Shown: positions 26,983 to 35,765 of the stretch, piece after piece
How the letters are laid out: each line of letters starts with the position of its first letter
How positions within the stretch are numbered: the stretch's first letter is position 1
Assembly (NCBI GenBank): GCA_947627275.1
Contig: CANQVK010000015.1
Location: 1 to 64,000, forward strand
DNA length: 64,000 nucleotides
Reading direction: 5' to 3'
Source of the DNA: an uncultured Ruminococcus sp.
GTDB lineage: Bacteria > Bacillota > Clostridia > Oscillospirales > Ruminococcaceae
Position numbers and translations under genes: made by a program
Notes under the pieces: model-generated
The model's input: only the letters and a program-made list of their open reading frames with translations
Told to the model about the DNA's origin: nothing
Databases searched by the model: none

Positions 26983-28803
26983 ATGGACGGATTCTCGGTA
27001 TTCAACATATTTACCATGCTCGGAGGACTTGCGTTCTTTCTCTATGGTATGAACGTAATGTCCACAGGACTTGAAAAGCTTGCGGGCGGAAAAATGGAAG
27101 TCGCTCTGAAAAAAATGACCTCCAATCCTTTTATGGCGCTTACTCTCGGCACAGTCATAACCATTGCCATACAGTCGTCCTCCGCTATGACGGTAATGAC
27201 CGTAGGCTTTGTAAATTCGGGAATAATGGCGCTTCTCGACACGGTAGCCGTCAGCTTTGGCGCAAATATCGGTACTACCTTTACCGCATGGCTGCTCTGT
27301 CTTAACGGTATCGACAGCAAAGGCAGCGAGGGGATAGGCAGCTTTCTCATGCAGCTTTTAAAGCCCGAGTCGTTCTCTCCGCTTCTTGCCCTTGTAGGCA
27401 TACTTATGATAATGACCTGCAAGAAGGCTAAGAAAAAGGATGTGGGTCGCATCCTTGTCGGCTTTGCAGTTCTTATGACGGGTATGGATCTGATGAAGGA
27501 ATCTATCGACCCGCTGGCTAATTCCCCTGAATTTCAGAGGGTGCTTACAGCCTTTAACAATCCGCTTCTCGGCGTTATTGTGGGAGCTGTCTTTACGGGA
27601 ATTATCCAGAGTTCTGCGGCGTCCGTCGGTATTCTTATGACATTTTCCGTCGGAAACAGCCTTACCTACGGAATGGCTCTGCCGATCATCATGGGACTTA
27701 ATATAGGAACATGTGTGACGGCTCTGATCTCCTCTATCGGCGTAAGCAGGGACGCCAAGCGCGTTGCCGTTATACATGTGCTTATAAATACCGTAAGTAC
27801 GGTGGTTTTTCTGCCTATAGTCATGATATTGCAGGCGGTCACGCCTTTGGGGGACTTTATGGCTCAGCCGACCGGATATATGGGTATAGCGGTAATGCAC
27901 ACGGCTTTCAACGTTGCCGCGACTATAATGCTTATGCCGTTTTCAAAGCAACTGGTCAAGCTTTCTCAGTTTATTGTACGTGATAAAAAGGGCGAAACAG
28001 AGGAAAAGAAAAACGCCTTTGCCGCTCTGGACGACCGCTTTATGCCTACCCCAAGCGTTGCCGTGGAGGCTTGCAGAGGAGTTTCGTTAGACATGGCAAA
28101 GCACACGAAAAACGCTATAGACATGGCTCTCGGACTTCTTACGGCTGAATATGATGAAAAGACGGTTCAGAGCGTTATTGATCTGGAGGACTTTATTGAT
28201 AAATACGAGGATAAGATAAACAGCTATCTTGTAAGAGTGGCGAAGCACAGTATCACGGGCAGAGACAGCCGTACCATGTCCAAAATGATGCACTGTGTAG
28301 GCAACTTTGAGCGAATTTCCGACCATGCGGTCAACCTTATCGAGTCCGTGCAGGAAATGAAAGAGAAAGGGATCGCATTTTCTCCCGAGTGTATCAACGA
28401 AATTACTGTAATTACCGACGCCATAGAAGAAAATATCCGCATAGCGTTTGACGCATATGTGGAGGACGATCTTGTCGCCGCCCACAAAGTTGAGCCGCTT
28501 GAGGAGGTAGTCGATAATCTCAGCACCGAGCTGAAAAACCGCCATATACGCCGCCTTCAGAACGATGAATGCACCGTTGAGCTTGGATATATTTTTCAGG
28601 ACGTGCTTACAAATCTGGAGAGGATCTCCGATCATTGCTCCAACATTGCCGGCTGCCTGATCGAAACCGACGAAAAGACGAATATCCACGCTTATCTCAG
28701 CGATGTAAAGGAAAACGACGAGAAGTTCAGACGTGAATTCAAGGCGTATTCGGAACAGTATTTTTCAAGACTTGATACCGAGGTAAGAGCGGTTCAAAAC
28801 TGA
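26983..28803 (+). CDS. Na/Pi-cotransporter family protein with PhoU domain
   Basis: 606 residues. The first 330 residues hold two inverted repeats of membrane helices with the QSSSAMTVM and QSSAASVGIL substrate-site motifs of the NptA/PhoT family (SLC34-like). The C-terminal 230 residues form two three-helix PhoU-like units. It likely moves phosphate with sodium, with the PhoU part sensing or regulating. It is a single-gene unit with its own promoter and a terminator shared with feoB. Confidence 0.92.
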   Translation: MDGFSVFNIFTMLGGLAFFLYGMNVMSTGLEKLAGGKMEVALKKMTSNPFMALTLGTVITIAIQSSSAMTVMTVGFVNSGIMALLDTVAVSFGANIGTTFTAWLLCLNGIDSKGSEGIGSFLMQLLKPESFSPLLALVGILMIMTCKKAKKKDVGRILVGFAVLMTGMDLMKESIDPLANSPEFQRVLTAFNNPLLGVIVGAVFTGIIQSSAASVGILMTFSVGNSLTYGMALPIIMGLNIGTCVTALISSIGVSRDAKRVAVIHVLINTVSTVVFLPIVMILQAVTPLGDFMAQPTGYMGIAVMHTAFNVAATIMLMPFSKQLVKLSQFIVRDKKGETEEKKNAFAALDDRFMPTPSVAVEACRGVSLDMAKHTKNAIDMALGLLTAEYDEKTVQSVIDLEDFIDKYEDKINSYLVRVAKHSITGRDSRTMSKMMHCVGNFERISDHAVNLIESVQEMKEKGIAFSPECINEITVITDAIEENIRIAFDAYVEDDLVAAHKVEPLEEVVDNLSTELKNRHIRRLQNDECTVELGYIFQDVLTNLERISDHCSNIAGCLIETDEKTNIHAYLSDVKENDEKFRREFKAYSEQYFSRLDTEVRAVQN

Positions 28804-28811
28804 TATAACGA

Positions 28812-28858
28812 AAACAGCGGAAATATTCCTGATAATTTTATCGGGGTATTTCCGCTGA
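28812..28858. terminator. Bidirectional terminator between transporter and feoB
   Basis: An AGCGGAAATA/TATTTCCGCT stem with an inner CTGATAA-type pairing, lying between convergent genes. Confidence 0.8.
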
Positions 28859-28862
28859 TTAT

Positions 28863-30719
28863 TTATGTCCATATCAGATTTACAGCCATACACAACAGCA
28901 ATCCGACAGCGGTCGGCAGAGCCATACTCAGCAGCGTCCATTTCAGACTGCCTGTTTCCTTTTTTATTGTGAGACACGTAGTTGCGCATGGAAAGTGGCA
29001 TAATGTCATTATCACCATGCAGACCGCAGTCCTCAGAGTCCAGCCGTTTGCCGTGAGAAGCTCACGAAGCGACGCAGTATCGCCCATTTCCACGAGACTT
29101 CCCTGCGAGAGGTACGCCATAAGTATTATCGGTACGACTATTTCGTTGGCAGGAAAGCCGAAGATAAACGCCATTATTATAACTCCGTCAAGCCCGACAA
29201 GCTGTCCTAACGGGTCGAAAAAGCTTGATATTGCAGATAAAACGGTTTCTCCGCCGATATGTATATTCGCCGCCAGCCATATAAGAAGTCCGCAGGGGAT
29301 AGCGGCTGTACATGCTCTGCCAAGTACAAATATCGTCCTGTCAAGCAGAGAACGTATCAGTACCTTGCCTATCTGAGGTTTACGGTAAGGGGGAAGCTCC
29401 AGCGTGTATGACGACGGCGTTCCCCTGAGTATCGTTTTAGACAGAACGAAAGAGACTAAGAGCGTCATAAGAACTCCGAAAACAATAGTTCCCAGAAGCG
29501 CCGCTCCCGATAATGCCGAACTCCAAAACCCTTTAAAGGTCACGAAGAACATTGAGATTATGGCTATTATCGTTGGGAATCTGCCGTTGCAGGGCATGAA
29601 AACATTGGTCATGACTGCAATAAGACGTTCTCTCGGCGAGTCGATCACACGGCAGCCTGTAACTCCGCAGGCGTTGCAGCCAAGTCCCATTATCATGGTA
29701 ATGGATTGTTTTCCGCACGCTCCCGAGCATTTGAAGCAGCGGTCGAGGTTGAATGCGATACGAGGCAGGTAGCCGAAATCTTCGAGGAGTGTGAATAGGG
29801 GGAAGAATATTGCCATAGGCGGCAGCATGACCGAAACGACCCACGCCAGCACCTTATAAACGCCCTGTATCAGAACTCCCTCCAGCCACTCGGGTGCGCC
29901 GATACTGAAAAGTCCCTCAGACATCAGGTCGCCGAGAGCGAAAAGCCCCTTGCTGAGAAGCTCCGAGGGATAATTTGCGCCTACCGCCGTTATCCACATG
30001 ACTACTCCGAAAAGCAGAAGCATTACGGGAATACCCGTAAGCGGTTTCAGGAATATCTTGTCAAGCCGGCGGTCGAACCTATGCGGCTCGGAGGTTCTGC
30101 ACACAACCGATTCACGGGCAATTTCAGCAGCCCTTTCGGAAATAATATCTATCTGCTCATCGTCCGTTCCGGCAGTTTCGGGATAGGCTTCGGGGCGTTC
30201 GGACGGTCTTTCGGCAGTCATAAGCTCTTTCAGAACGCTGCAAAGCTCGTCAAGTCCCTTGCTGCTTCTTGCGGAGGTCAGAACTACGGGAACTCCCGTA
30301 AGCTCGCTTAACTTTTCCGCATTTACGGTGATACCCTTTTTTTCAGCCTCGTCAATGAGATTTACGCAGATAACAGTTTTCGGAACGGCTTCGATCATCT
30401 GCAAGGCGAGATACAAATTTCGTTCAAGACATGTTCCGTCGCAGACAACTACCGCGCCGTCCGCCTTACCCGAGATAATAAACTGCCGCGCGGCTTCTTC
30501 CTCCGCCGAGGCGGCGCGCAGGGAGTAAGCCCCCGGTATATCGGCTAATGTGAAGGTCAGTCCCTCATACTCGAATTTTCCCTCGGCGCAGGAAACTGTT
30601 TTTCCTGCCCAGTTTCCCGTGTGCTGCTTCAACCCCGTAAGAGCGTTGAAAACCGTGGATTTTCCGACGTTCGGATTCCCTGCAAGAGCTATGGTAAATT
30701 CTTTTTTTTCTTCATTCAT
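28863..30719 (-). CDS. feoB: Ferrous iron transport protein B
   Basis: 618 residues. The N-terminal GTPase has GNPNVGKST (14-22), a DIPGAYSL switch II and NLIDEAEKKG. The membrane half has two gate repeats, including the GLGCNACGVTGCRVIDSPRERL segment found in clostridial FeoB. It imports Fe2+. The ATG at 30719 follows AAGAGGTG; the longer frame to 30830 has no ribosome site. No feoA lies nearby. It is shorter than the usual 650-720 residues but keeps all core parts. Confidence 0.92.
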   Translation of the reverse strand: MNEEKKEFTIALAGNPNVGKSTVFNALTGLKQHTGNWAGKTVSCAEGKFEYEGLTFTLADIPGAYSLRAASAEEEAARQFIISGKADGAVVVCDGTCLERNLYLALQMIEAVPKTVICVNLIDEAEKKGITVNAEKLSELTGVPVVLTSARSSKGLDELCSVLKELMTAERPSERPEAYPETAGTDDEQIDIISERAAEIARESVVCRTSEPHRFDRRLDKIFLKPLTGIPVMLLLFGVVMWITAVGANYPSELLSKGLFALGDLMSEGLFSIGAPEWLEGVLIQGVYKVLAWVVSVMLPPMAIFFPLFTLLEDFGYLPRIAFNLDRCFKCSGACGKQSITMIMGLGCNACGVTGCRVIDSPRERLIAVMTNVFMPCNGRFPTIIAIISMFFVTFKGFWSSALSGAALLGTIVFGVLMTLLVSFVLSKTILRGTPSSYTLELPPYRKPQIGKVLIRSLLDRTIFVLGRACTAAIPCGLLIWLAANIHIGGETVLSAISSFFDPLGQLVGLDGVIIMAFIFGFPANEIVVPIILMAYLSQGSLVEMGDTASLRELLTANGWTLRTAVCMVIMTLCHFPCATTCLTIKKETGSLKWTLLSMALPTAVGLLLCMAVNLIWT

Positions 30720-30814
30720 GGCATTCACCTCTTGTTTTATGATATGAGGCGAATAAAGAGAATATTCTTGAAAGTCATTTATCTGAATATCCGAGAAAAA
30801 ACTATAAGCGTGCA

Positions 30815-30850
30815 AAAGGTACTGCTGCATATATGTGCATCAGTACCTTT
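30815..30850. terminator. Hairpin between LRR-dockerin gene and feoB
   Basis: AAAGGTACTG/CAGTACCTTT with an inner TGCA/TGCA pair. T runs on both sides; probably ends the minus-strand LRR transcript and may affect the feoB leader. Confidence 0.65.
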
Positions 30851-30920
30851 TTTGATTTGTCCTTTTAGGAATAATCCCATTATTTCATAATACCGCAAGT
30901 GCAGATTGCAGCAGAATGAA

Positions 30921-32393
30921 TCATTTTTTTGTGATAGTTTTTCTCATTGACACCATGTCAAATACATCGACAGAACCATCATCGTTGAGGTCGGCGGCTT
31001 CATACTGCTCTTTCGTCAGCTTTCCGGCGGCAAGAAGATATTTTTGCAGAATAACTGCGTCGGCTATGTCCGCTTTGCCGTCCGAGTTTATGTCGCCGGC
31101 TATTTTTTGCGGAGCGTCAAGGTCAACGAATGTACAATCGTTTTCGTTGGCGTATGTTTCGGCAGCCGTACCCTTATGTCCGTATATTGTGAAGTCGAAG
31201 TCAAAAGCTTGACCATATCCTATATTATCATAATCGTGTCTAAAGTTTTCTGCTTCTATTACCTCAACACTTGTGGGAATTGTGACTTCACGGAGCGAGA
31301 AACAACCACCAAACGCACGATAAGAAATTTTTACTACACTATCAGGAATAGTAACTTTTTTAAGTTTATCGCATTTAGCAAAAGCATATTCATTGATTAT
31401 ACTAATGCTGTCAGGAATTGCAATCTCTGTAAATCCACATGTTCCAAATGCAGAATTTTCAATAACAGACAATGAACTTGGAAAATCAACACTGCATAAG
31501 GAAGTACAGTGGTCAAATGCGTATTCTCCAATAACTGTAACTTCGTCAGGAATAGTAATTTTTCGTATACCAGTACAATTAGCAAAAGAACGTGGTGCAA
31601 TACTTGTTAATTTTGAAGGGAGTACAACAGATGTCAGTCCACTACAACCTTCAAAAGCTGAATCGCCTATAAGCATAACAGTGTCAGGTATTGATAGTTT
31701 CGTAATAGAGGAACACGAACAAAAAGCATAGTTTTGAATAACCATAACATCTTTCGGAATGTCAACTGAAGTGAGTTTGTTGCAATTTGCAAAAGAAAAT
31801 TTATTTATTGCGGTTAAGCTATTTGAAAGTGTCAATTTTGTAAGTGACGAACAACCGTAAAAAGCCCAATTGTCAATAGAAGTGACACTATCAGGAATTT
31901 CAATAGAAGAAAGACCTGAGCAACTATGAAAAGCCGAATCACCAATTGATGTTAATGATTTAGGAAGATTGACAATACTGAGATTATTATCTTCCTTAAA
32001 AGCACCGGCTTTAATAGATGTTATTGTTTCAGGCAATGTTATAGCAGTAAGCTTATCGTTTCCATTGAACGCATCCTCTCCTACCGTTGTAACAGTTATA
32101 CCGCCTATTTCAGAGGGGACGGTTACATTCGTTTTATCTCCATCATATCCTGTAATGACAACGAAGTCCCGTGTAAGAATTACGTAATCTTTTGTTTCTT
32201 CGTCCCATTCTCTTGTTCCGTGAATGTCATATGCAAAGCCGGCAGAGGTTACGCCGCTTCCAACAACGCATGATTCCGCCGCCGAAGCGGATAGCGAATG
32301 TCCGAGGTTTATGTCTGTAAATTCAGTAACAGGTGCTGCGCCGCAAATGAGCAGAAAAGCCGTCATGCCTGCGATTAACTTTTTCATTTTCAT
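30921..32393 (-). CDS. Secreted leucine-rich-repeat (BspA-type) protein with C-terminal dockerin
   Basis: 490 residues. A signal peptide (about 1-35) is followed by about a dozen 23-residue LRR_5 repeats of the form LTSIGDSAFxxCSGLSSIEIPDSV, which bind proteins or surfaces. The last 60 residues are a type I dockerin: GDINSDGKADIADAVILQKY and DLNDDGSVDVFDMVSMRK, two calcium-binding loops. It should dock to a cohesin outside the cell. Its dockerin differs from those of the GH74 and GH5 enzymes, so it may bind another cohesin. It is transcribed divergently from an XRE regulator. Confidence 0.92.
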   Translation of the reverse strand: MKMKKLIAGMTAFLLICGAAPVTEFTDINLGHSLSASAAESCVVGSGVTSAGFAYDIHGTREWDEETKDYVILTRDFVVITGYDGDKTNVTVPSEIGGITVTTVGEDAFNGNDKLTAITLPETITSIKAGAFKEDNNLSIVNLPKSLTSIGDSAFHSCSGLSSIEIPDSVTSIDNWAFYGCSSLTKLTLSNSLTAINKFSFANCNKLTSVDIPKDVMVIQNYAFCSCSSITKLSIPDTVMLIGDSAFEGCSGLTSVVLPSKLTSIAPRSFANCTGIRKITIPDEVTVIGEYAFDHCTSLCSVDFPSSLSVIENSAFGTCGFTEIAIPDSISIINEYAFAKCDKLKKVTIPDSVVKISYRAFGGCFSLREVTIPTSVEVIEAENFRHDYDNIGYGQAFDFDFTIYGHKGTAAETYANENDCTFVDLDAPQKIAGDINSDGKADIADAVILQKYLLAAGKLTKEQYEAADLNDDGSVDVFDMVSMRKTITKK

Positions 32394-32452
32394 ATGATCG
32401 ACCCCTTTATAAATAATAAAGTCAAATACAACAAACGATGTATTGCATTCAC

Positions 32453-32507
32453 ATTATACCACGAACGTTGTTTTTTGTCAATACTAAAACATAGTTTGTG
32501 GTATAAT
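32453..32507. promoter_or_regulatory. Divergent promoters with inverted symmetry between LRR-dockerin and XRE genes
   Basis: Minus strand: TTGACA (32476-32481), 17 bp, TATAAT (32453-32458). Plus strand: TATAAT at 32502-32507 with no good -35. ATTATACCACGAAC at the left mirrors GTTTGTGGTATAAT at the right, so both -10 regions lie in matching half-sites, likely an operator for the XRE protein. Confidence 0.7.
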
Positions 32508-32543
32508 CTTGTTGAATTACAACGAAAAGGAGTTTGAATTATT

Positions 32544-32912
32544 ATGCAATATTATCAAAGGATCCGAGATTTAAGAGAGGACAGCGACCTCACTCAGGAG
32601 GCTTTATGCAGAAAATTGTATATGCACAAAACAACATACACCAACTACGAACAGGGCAAGCACACCGTTCCCCTTGATTTTGCCGTTACTCTTGCCGACT
32701 TCTACAACGTCAGTCTTGATTACGTTGCGGGCAGAACCAATTTCAAGAACGGTACAGGCAATATCCGCCTTAGCAAGGACCAGCTCGATATTGCGGAAAA
32801 GTTCGATTCCCTCAGCGAGCGTAACAAAGGGCGTTTGGAACAATTTCTGGAACAGCTTATCGAGAAACAGGAAAACGAAAGCTGCATCAAAAAAGAAGCA
32901 AAATCATCATAA
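32544..32912 (+). CDS. XRE-family transcriptional regulator
   Basis: 122 residues. The N-terminal 65 residues are a helix-turn-helix of the Xre/SinR type (LTQEALCRKLYMHKTTYTNYEQGKH, then DFYNVSLDYVAGRT). The C-terminal 45 residues form a charged helix for dimerisation. It is divergent from the LRR-dockerin gene with a palindromic promoter region between them, so it probably controls that gene and itself. A strong terminator follows. Confidence 0.88.
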   Translation: MQYYQRIRDLREDSDLTQEALCRKLYMHKTTYTNYEQGKHTVPLDFAVTLADFYNVSLDYVAGRTNFKNGTGNIRLSKDQLDIAEKFDSLSERNKGRLEQFLEQLIEKQENESCIKKEAKSS

Positions 32913-32918
32913 AATATT

Positions 32919-32953
32919 AAAAGCGGTCAATTCAGAATTGACCGCTTTTATTT
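32919..32953. terminator. Bidirectional terminator between XRE and SGNH genes
   Basis: AAAGCGGTCAATTC/GAATTGACCGCTTTT, followed by a T run on the plus strand. Confidence 0.9.
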
Positions 32954-32954
32954 T

Positions 32955-33860
32955 TTATGATAACGCGCCCTGTTCAGTGGGAGTAAAAATAACGTCTGCT
33001 ACAGGCGCAGAGGTTTCAGCGTTAATAGTCTTTGTGCAAAGCCAGTCGCACCACTGCTTATAGTACATGGCAAGAGGGTGAACGCCGTCGGAAGTGTAGG
33101 CTTCTGTCAGATAGCCGTATTCATCATCGTAGACCTCGTTTATATCAATGTAAAACACTTTTTTATTGTCCGCAAGACCTGCGATAAGGCTGTTCAGGTA
33201 GTTTATCTTCTCGTTGCTGATAACGCTTGTTTCCGCAGACGCTGAAACATGGAGATTTCCCTGAACGTAAATGATAGCGTTCGGCTGATGAGCTTTCAGA
33301 CGTTCAACGACTGCTCTGTACTGAGTGAGCGTGTACTGAAAATCGTTGCCGACCTCGTTGATGCCCAGCATAAGATATATCTTGCCGTACTGCTTTGAAT
33401 CTATAAGCTGGTCGAAATTCATACCGTTTATGTATTCCTCGTCTATCTTGCAGGACATCATTCCCACGGAGCAGAAGTAATCGGCGTTTGTGAGAGTTCC
33501 GTATTCCTGTATGCCGACCGTCCTTGAATCGCCGATAAACAGGGCGTCGTCAAAGTAGGACGCATCGCCTGTCACGAAAGTATACACGGGTTCGGGGGCG
33601 GCTGTAGGAGTGGGCGGAGCTAAAGACGGGTCGATCGGCGTTCCGTCCGGAGTTGGCTGAACTGCCGAAGTCTCGTCCGGAACGTCGGAGGGAGCTTCCC
33701 CCGGGACAGTTTCCGAAGTTCCTATCGACGGCGGCGGGATTTCCACCTTTTTCTTAGCTTCGGAGCTTGTTTTCCATATTCTGTGGAATATGAAAGGAGA
33801 AGCTACGAAACAGGTCGCCAGAAGCAGACAGGTGTAGGTGTTTTGCTTAAATTTTTTCAT
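32955..33860 (-). CDS. Membrane-anchored SGNH/GDSL-family hydrolase
   Basis: 301 residues. One N-terminal membrane segment (about 9-27) and a Pro/Thr-rich linker (about 40-90) lead to an SGNH fold. FIGDSRT carries the catalytic Ser, MLGINEVG is the third block and DGVHPLAMYY the Asp/His block. It follows the MBOAT gene by 86 bp. Such pairs add or remove acyl groups on extracellular glycans (family knowledge). The usual Asn of block III is Glu here (GINE), also seen in related proteins. Confidence 0.85.
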   Translation of the reverse strand: MKKFKQNTYTCLLLATCFVASPFIFHRIWKTSSEAKKKVEIPPPSIGTSETVPGEAPSDVPDETSAVQPTPDGTPIDPSLAPPTPTAAPEPVYTFVTGDASYFDDALFIGDSRTVGIQEYGTLTNADYFCSVGMMSCKIDEEYINGMNFDQLIDSKQYGKIYLMLGINEVGNDFQYTLTQYRAVVERLKAHQPNAIIYVQGNLHVSASAETSVISNEKINYLNSLIAGLADNKKVFYIDINEVYDDEYGYLTEAYTSDGVHPLAMYYKQWCDWLCTKTINAETSAPVADVIFTPTEQGALS

Positions 33861-33946
33861 TGCACTAATTTGTCTCCTTTGCTCTCTGCGGAATGTTAAA
33901 GCAAAAGGTTATTCCGCTGTTTTGTTCACACATTAATTGCTTAAAA

Positions 33947-35356
33947 TCAAAATCTGAAATACAGGAACGGGTCGTTCATGCCCTTGTACATGCAGTAAAC
34001 CGAAGCCCAGAATACGGCTAACAGCAGTATTGCACAGAAAGGCGAGCTTTTGATCTTTTTATATATAAGCTCAGGTATTCTCGTTGAGAATATCAGACCC
34101 GCAATGAAGAATTTACCGTAAATTCCCCAGTATTTCACGTAATCCTTTCCGTTGACAATTATCTCGCTGTCGGCGGCAGAGCCGAAAAGTCTGCTGAAAT
34201 ACTGTCCGAGAGCGCCGAAATCCGTAACGGCGAAAAGCAGCCACGTCAACGGAATTATAAGTATCATATAAAGATGACCGACAAATCGGTGTTTGTTGAG
34301 AAAATCGCCGATAACGAATTTTTCGAGTATAATAAGTCCGAAAAGTACAAGTCCCCACAGAACGAAATTCCAGCTTGCGCCGTGCCAGAGTCCCGTGAAA
34401 AGCCATACGATAAAGGAATTGCGTATAAGCTTAGCCGTACCCTTGCGGTTTCCGCCGAGCGGTATATAGATATATTCTCTGAACCAAGTGCCGAGAGTGA
34501 TATGCCAACGCCGCCAGAACTCCGTCATGGTAACGGAGAGATAAGGGTAATCGAAGTTTTTCGGGATAGTGAAGCCCATGATCTCACCCAGTCCAATAGC
34601 CATGAAGGAATAACCCATAAAGTCGAAGTAAAGCTGGAAAGAATAAGCGATTATTCCCATCCATGCAAGAGGTGTGGAAATACTCTCATAGCCTATCATC
34701 TGAAGATCGCTCCACAGTCCGCCGAGCTGATTGGCGATGAGTACCTTGTAGCCAAGACCGATAGTAAAGGTCTTTAAGCCGTTTTCGACCTTTTTGATGT
34801 TGTGAGTACGGTTTTTAAGCTGTTCGGCGACCGTGTTGTATGTAACTATAGGACCTGCGATAAGCTGAGGGAACATGCTGATATATGCGCCGTAATTTAT
34901 GAAGCTTTCCTCCGACGCAGCCTTTTTCCTGTAAACGTCGATTATGTACGAAACATTCTGGAAAGTATAGAAGCTGATACCGATAGGAAGAATAATATTT
35001 TTGACTGTAAAGTCCGCACCGAAAAGACCGTTTATATTTTCAACGGCAAAGCCCGTATATTTGAAGAACAAAAGCCACCAGAAGTTAAAGGCGATTCCGA
35101 TAATAAGCCAAACCTTCGACGCCTTCCGGAAATTGGAAATAAACTCCCCGATAATGAAGTTGAACAGCACGGTAAGCAGGAAAAGAGAAGTGTACAGAAA
35201 TCTTTTTTCTTTGCCCAAATCGGAAAAGCCCATGCTGTAGAAAAAAATACTGCCTATAAAAATAACCGCATTTTTGTATTTTGTCGGAACACATCCGTAA
35301 ATCAACAGGAATGCAGGAAGGAATAAAAATATAAACTCCAAGCTGCTGAAAACCAT
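33947..35356 (-). CDS. MBOAT family O-acyltransferase (AlgI/DltB-like)
   Basis: 469 residues with about ten to twelve membrane helices. WRRWHITLGTWFREYIYIPLGG and LWHGASWNFVLWG contain the conserved His residues of MBOAT enzymes. It likely moves acyl groups across the membrane to a secreted polysaccharide, with the downstream SGNH protein as the extracellular partner. The ATG at 35356 follows AAAGGGTGG; the GTG at 35374 is less likely. Promoter at 35510-35538. Confidence 0.92.
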   Translation of the reverse strand: MVFSSLEFIFLFLPAFLLIYGCVPTKYKNAVIFIGSIFFYSMGFSDLGKEKRFLYTSLFLLTVLFNFIIGEFISNFRKASKVWLIIGIAFNFWWLLFFKYTGFAVENINGLFGADFTVKNIILPIGISFYTFQNVSYIIDVYRKKAASEESFINYGAYISMFPQLIAGPIVTYNTVAEQLKNRTHNIKKVENGLKTFTIGLGYKVLIANQLGGLWSDLQMIGYESISTPLAWMGIIAYSFQLYFDFMGYSFMAIGLGEIMGFTIPKNFDYPYLSVTMTEFWRRWHITLGTWFREYIYIPLGGNRKGTAKLIRNSFIVWLFTGLWHGASWNFVLWGLVLFGLIILEKFVIGDFLNKHRFVGHLYMILIIPLTWLLFAVTDFGALGQYFSRLFGSAADSEIIVNGKDYVKYWGIYGKFFIAGLIFSTRIPELIYKKIKSSPFCAILLLAVFWASVYCMYKGMNDPFLYFRF

Positions 35357-35509
35357 TCTACCACCCTTTGTCACCAGAATCGTTCAGAAGCTCATACAGC
35401 GTCGAAACGATTTTTGTTCTTTTGTCCGCTTTTATATCTGACGCGGATACGGCGTAAACCGTCTACACAATAATTATACATTATTAAAATTAAAAATACC
35501 TCACATTCT

Positions 35510-35538
35510 ATTTTACACGTAATTGTCACAAATTTCAA
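35510..35538 (-). promoter_or_regulatory. MBOAT-SGNH promoter
   Basis: TTGAAA (35533-35538), 17-bp spacer, TAAAAT (35510-35515) on the minus strand, about 155 bp before the ATG. A second TATAAT lies nearer the gene without a good -35. Confidence 0.6.
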
Positions 35539-35645
35539 GAGCTTTCGATAATTGTAACAATTTGTAATATTTATACTCGCAATTGTTTTTAACCAAAAGA
35601 AGCAGTTGCCATTTGTATGAATTGCATAAAATTTTATTGTTTCTA

Positions 35646-35674
35646 TTTACAAATAAGTCTTAATCGTGTATAAT
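35646..35674 (+). promoter_or_regulatory. Promoter of the AraC regulator gene
   Basis: TTTACA (35646-35651), 17-bp spacer, TATAAT (35669-35674), about 90 bp before the ATG. The rest of the 35357-35765 gap is AT-rich with no gene. Confidence 0.7.
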
Positions 35675-35765
35675 AATATAAGATAAACGGTCGGAAAATA
35701 AGACCGAAAAAATTTTTATTAACAAAAACGTTGAAAATTCTCAGTCTTTCAGAAAGGATCGCATT

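Noticed and set aside
30720-30830. Longer FeoB starting at 30830
   Set aside because: The added residues have no similarity to FeoB and no ribosome site; the hairpin at 30815-30850 overlaps it.
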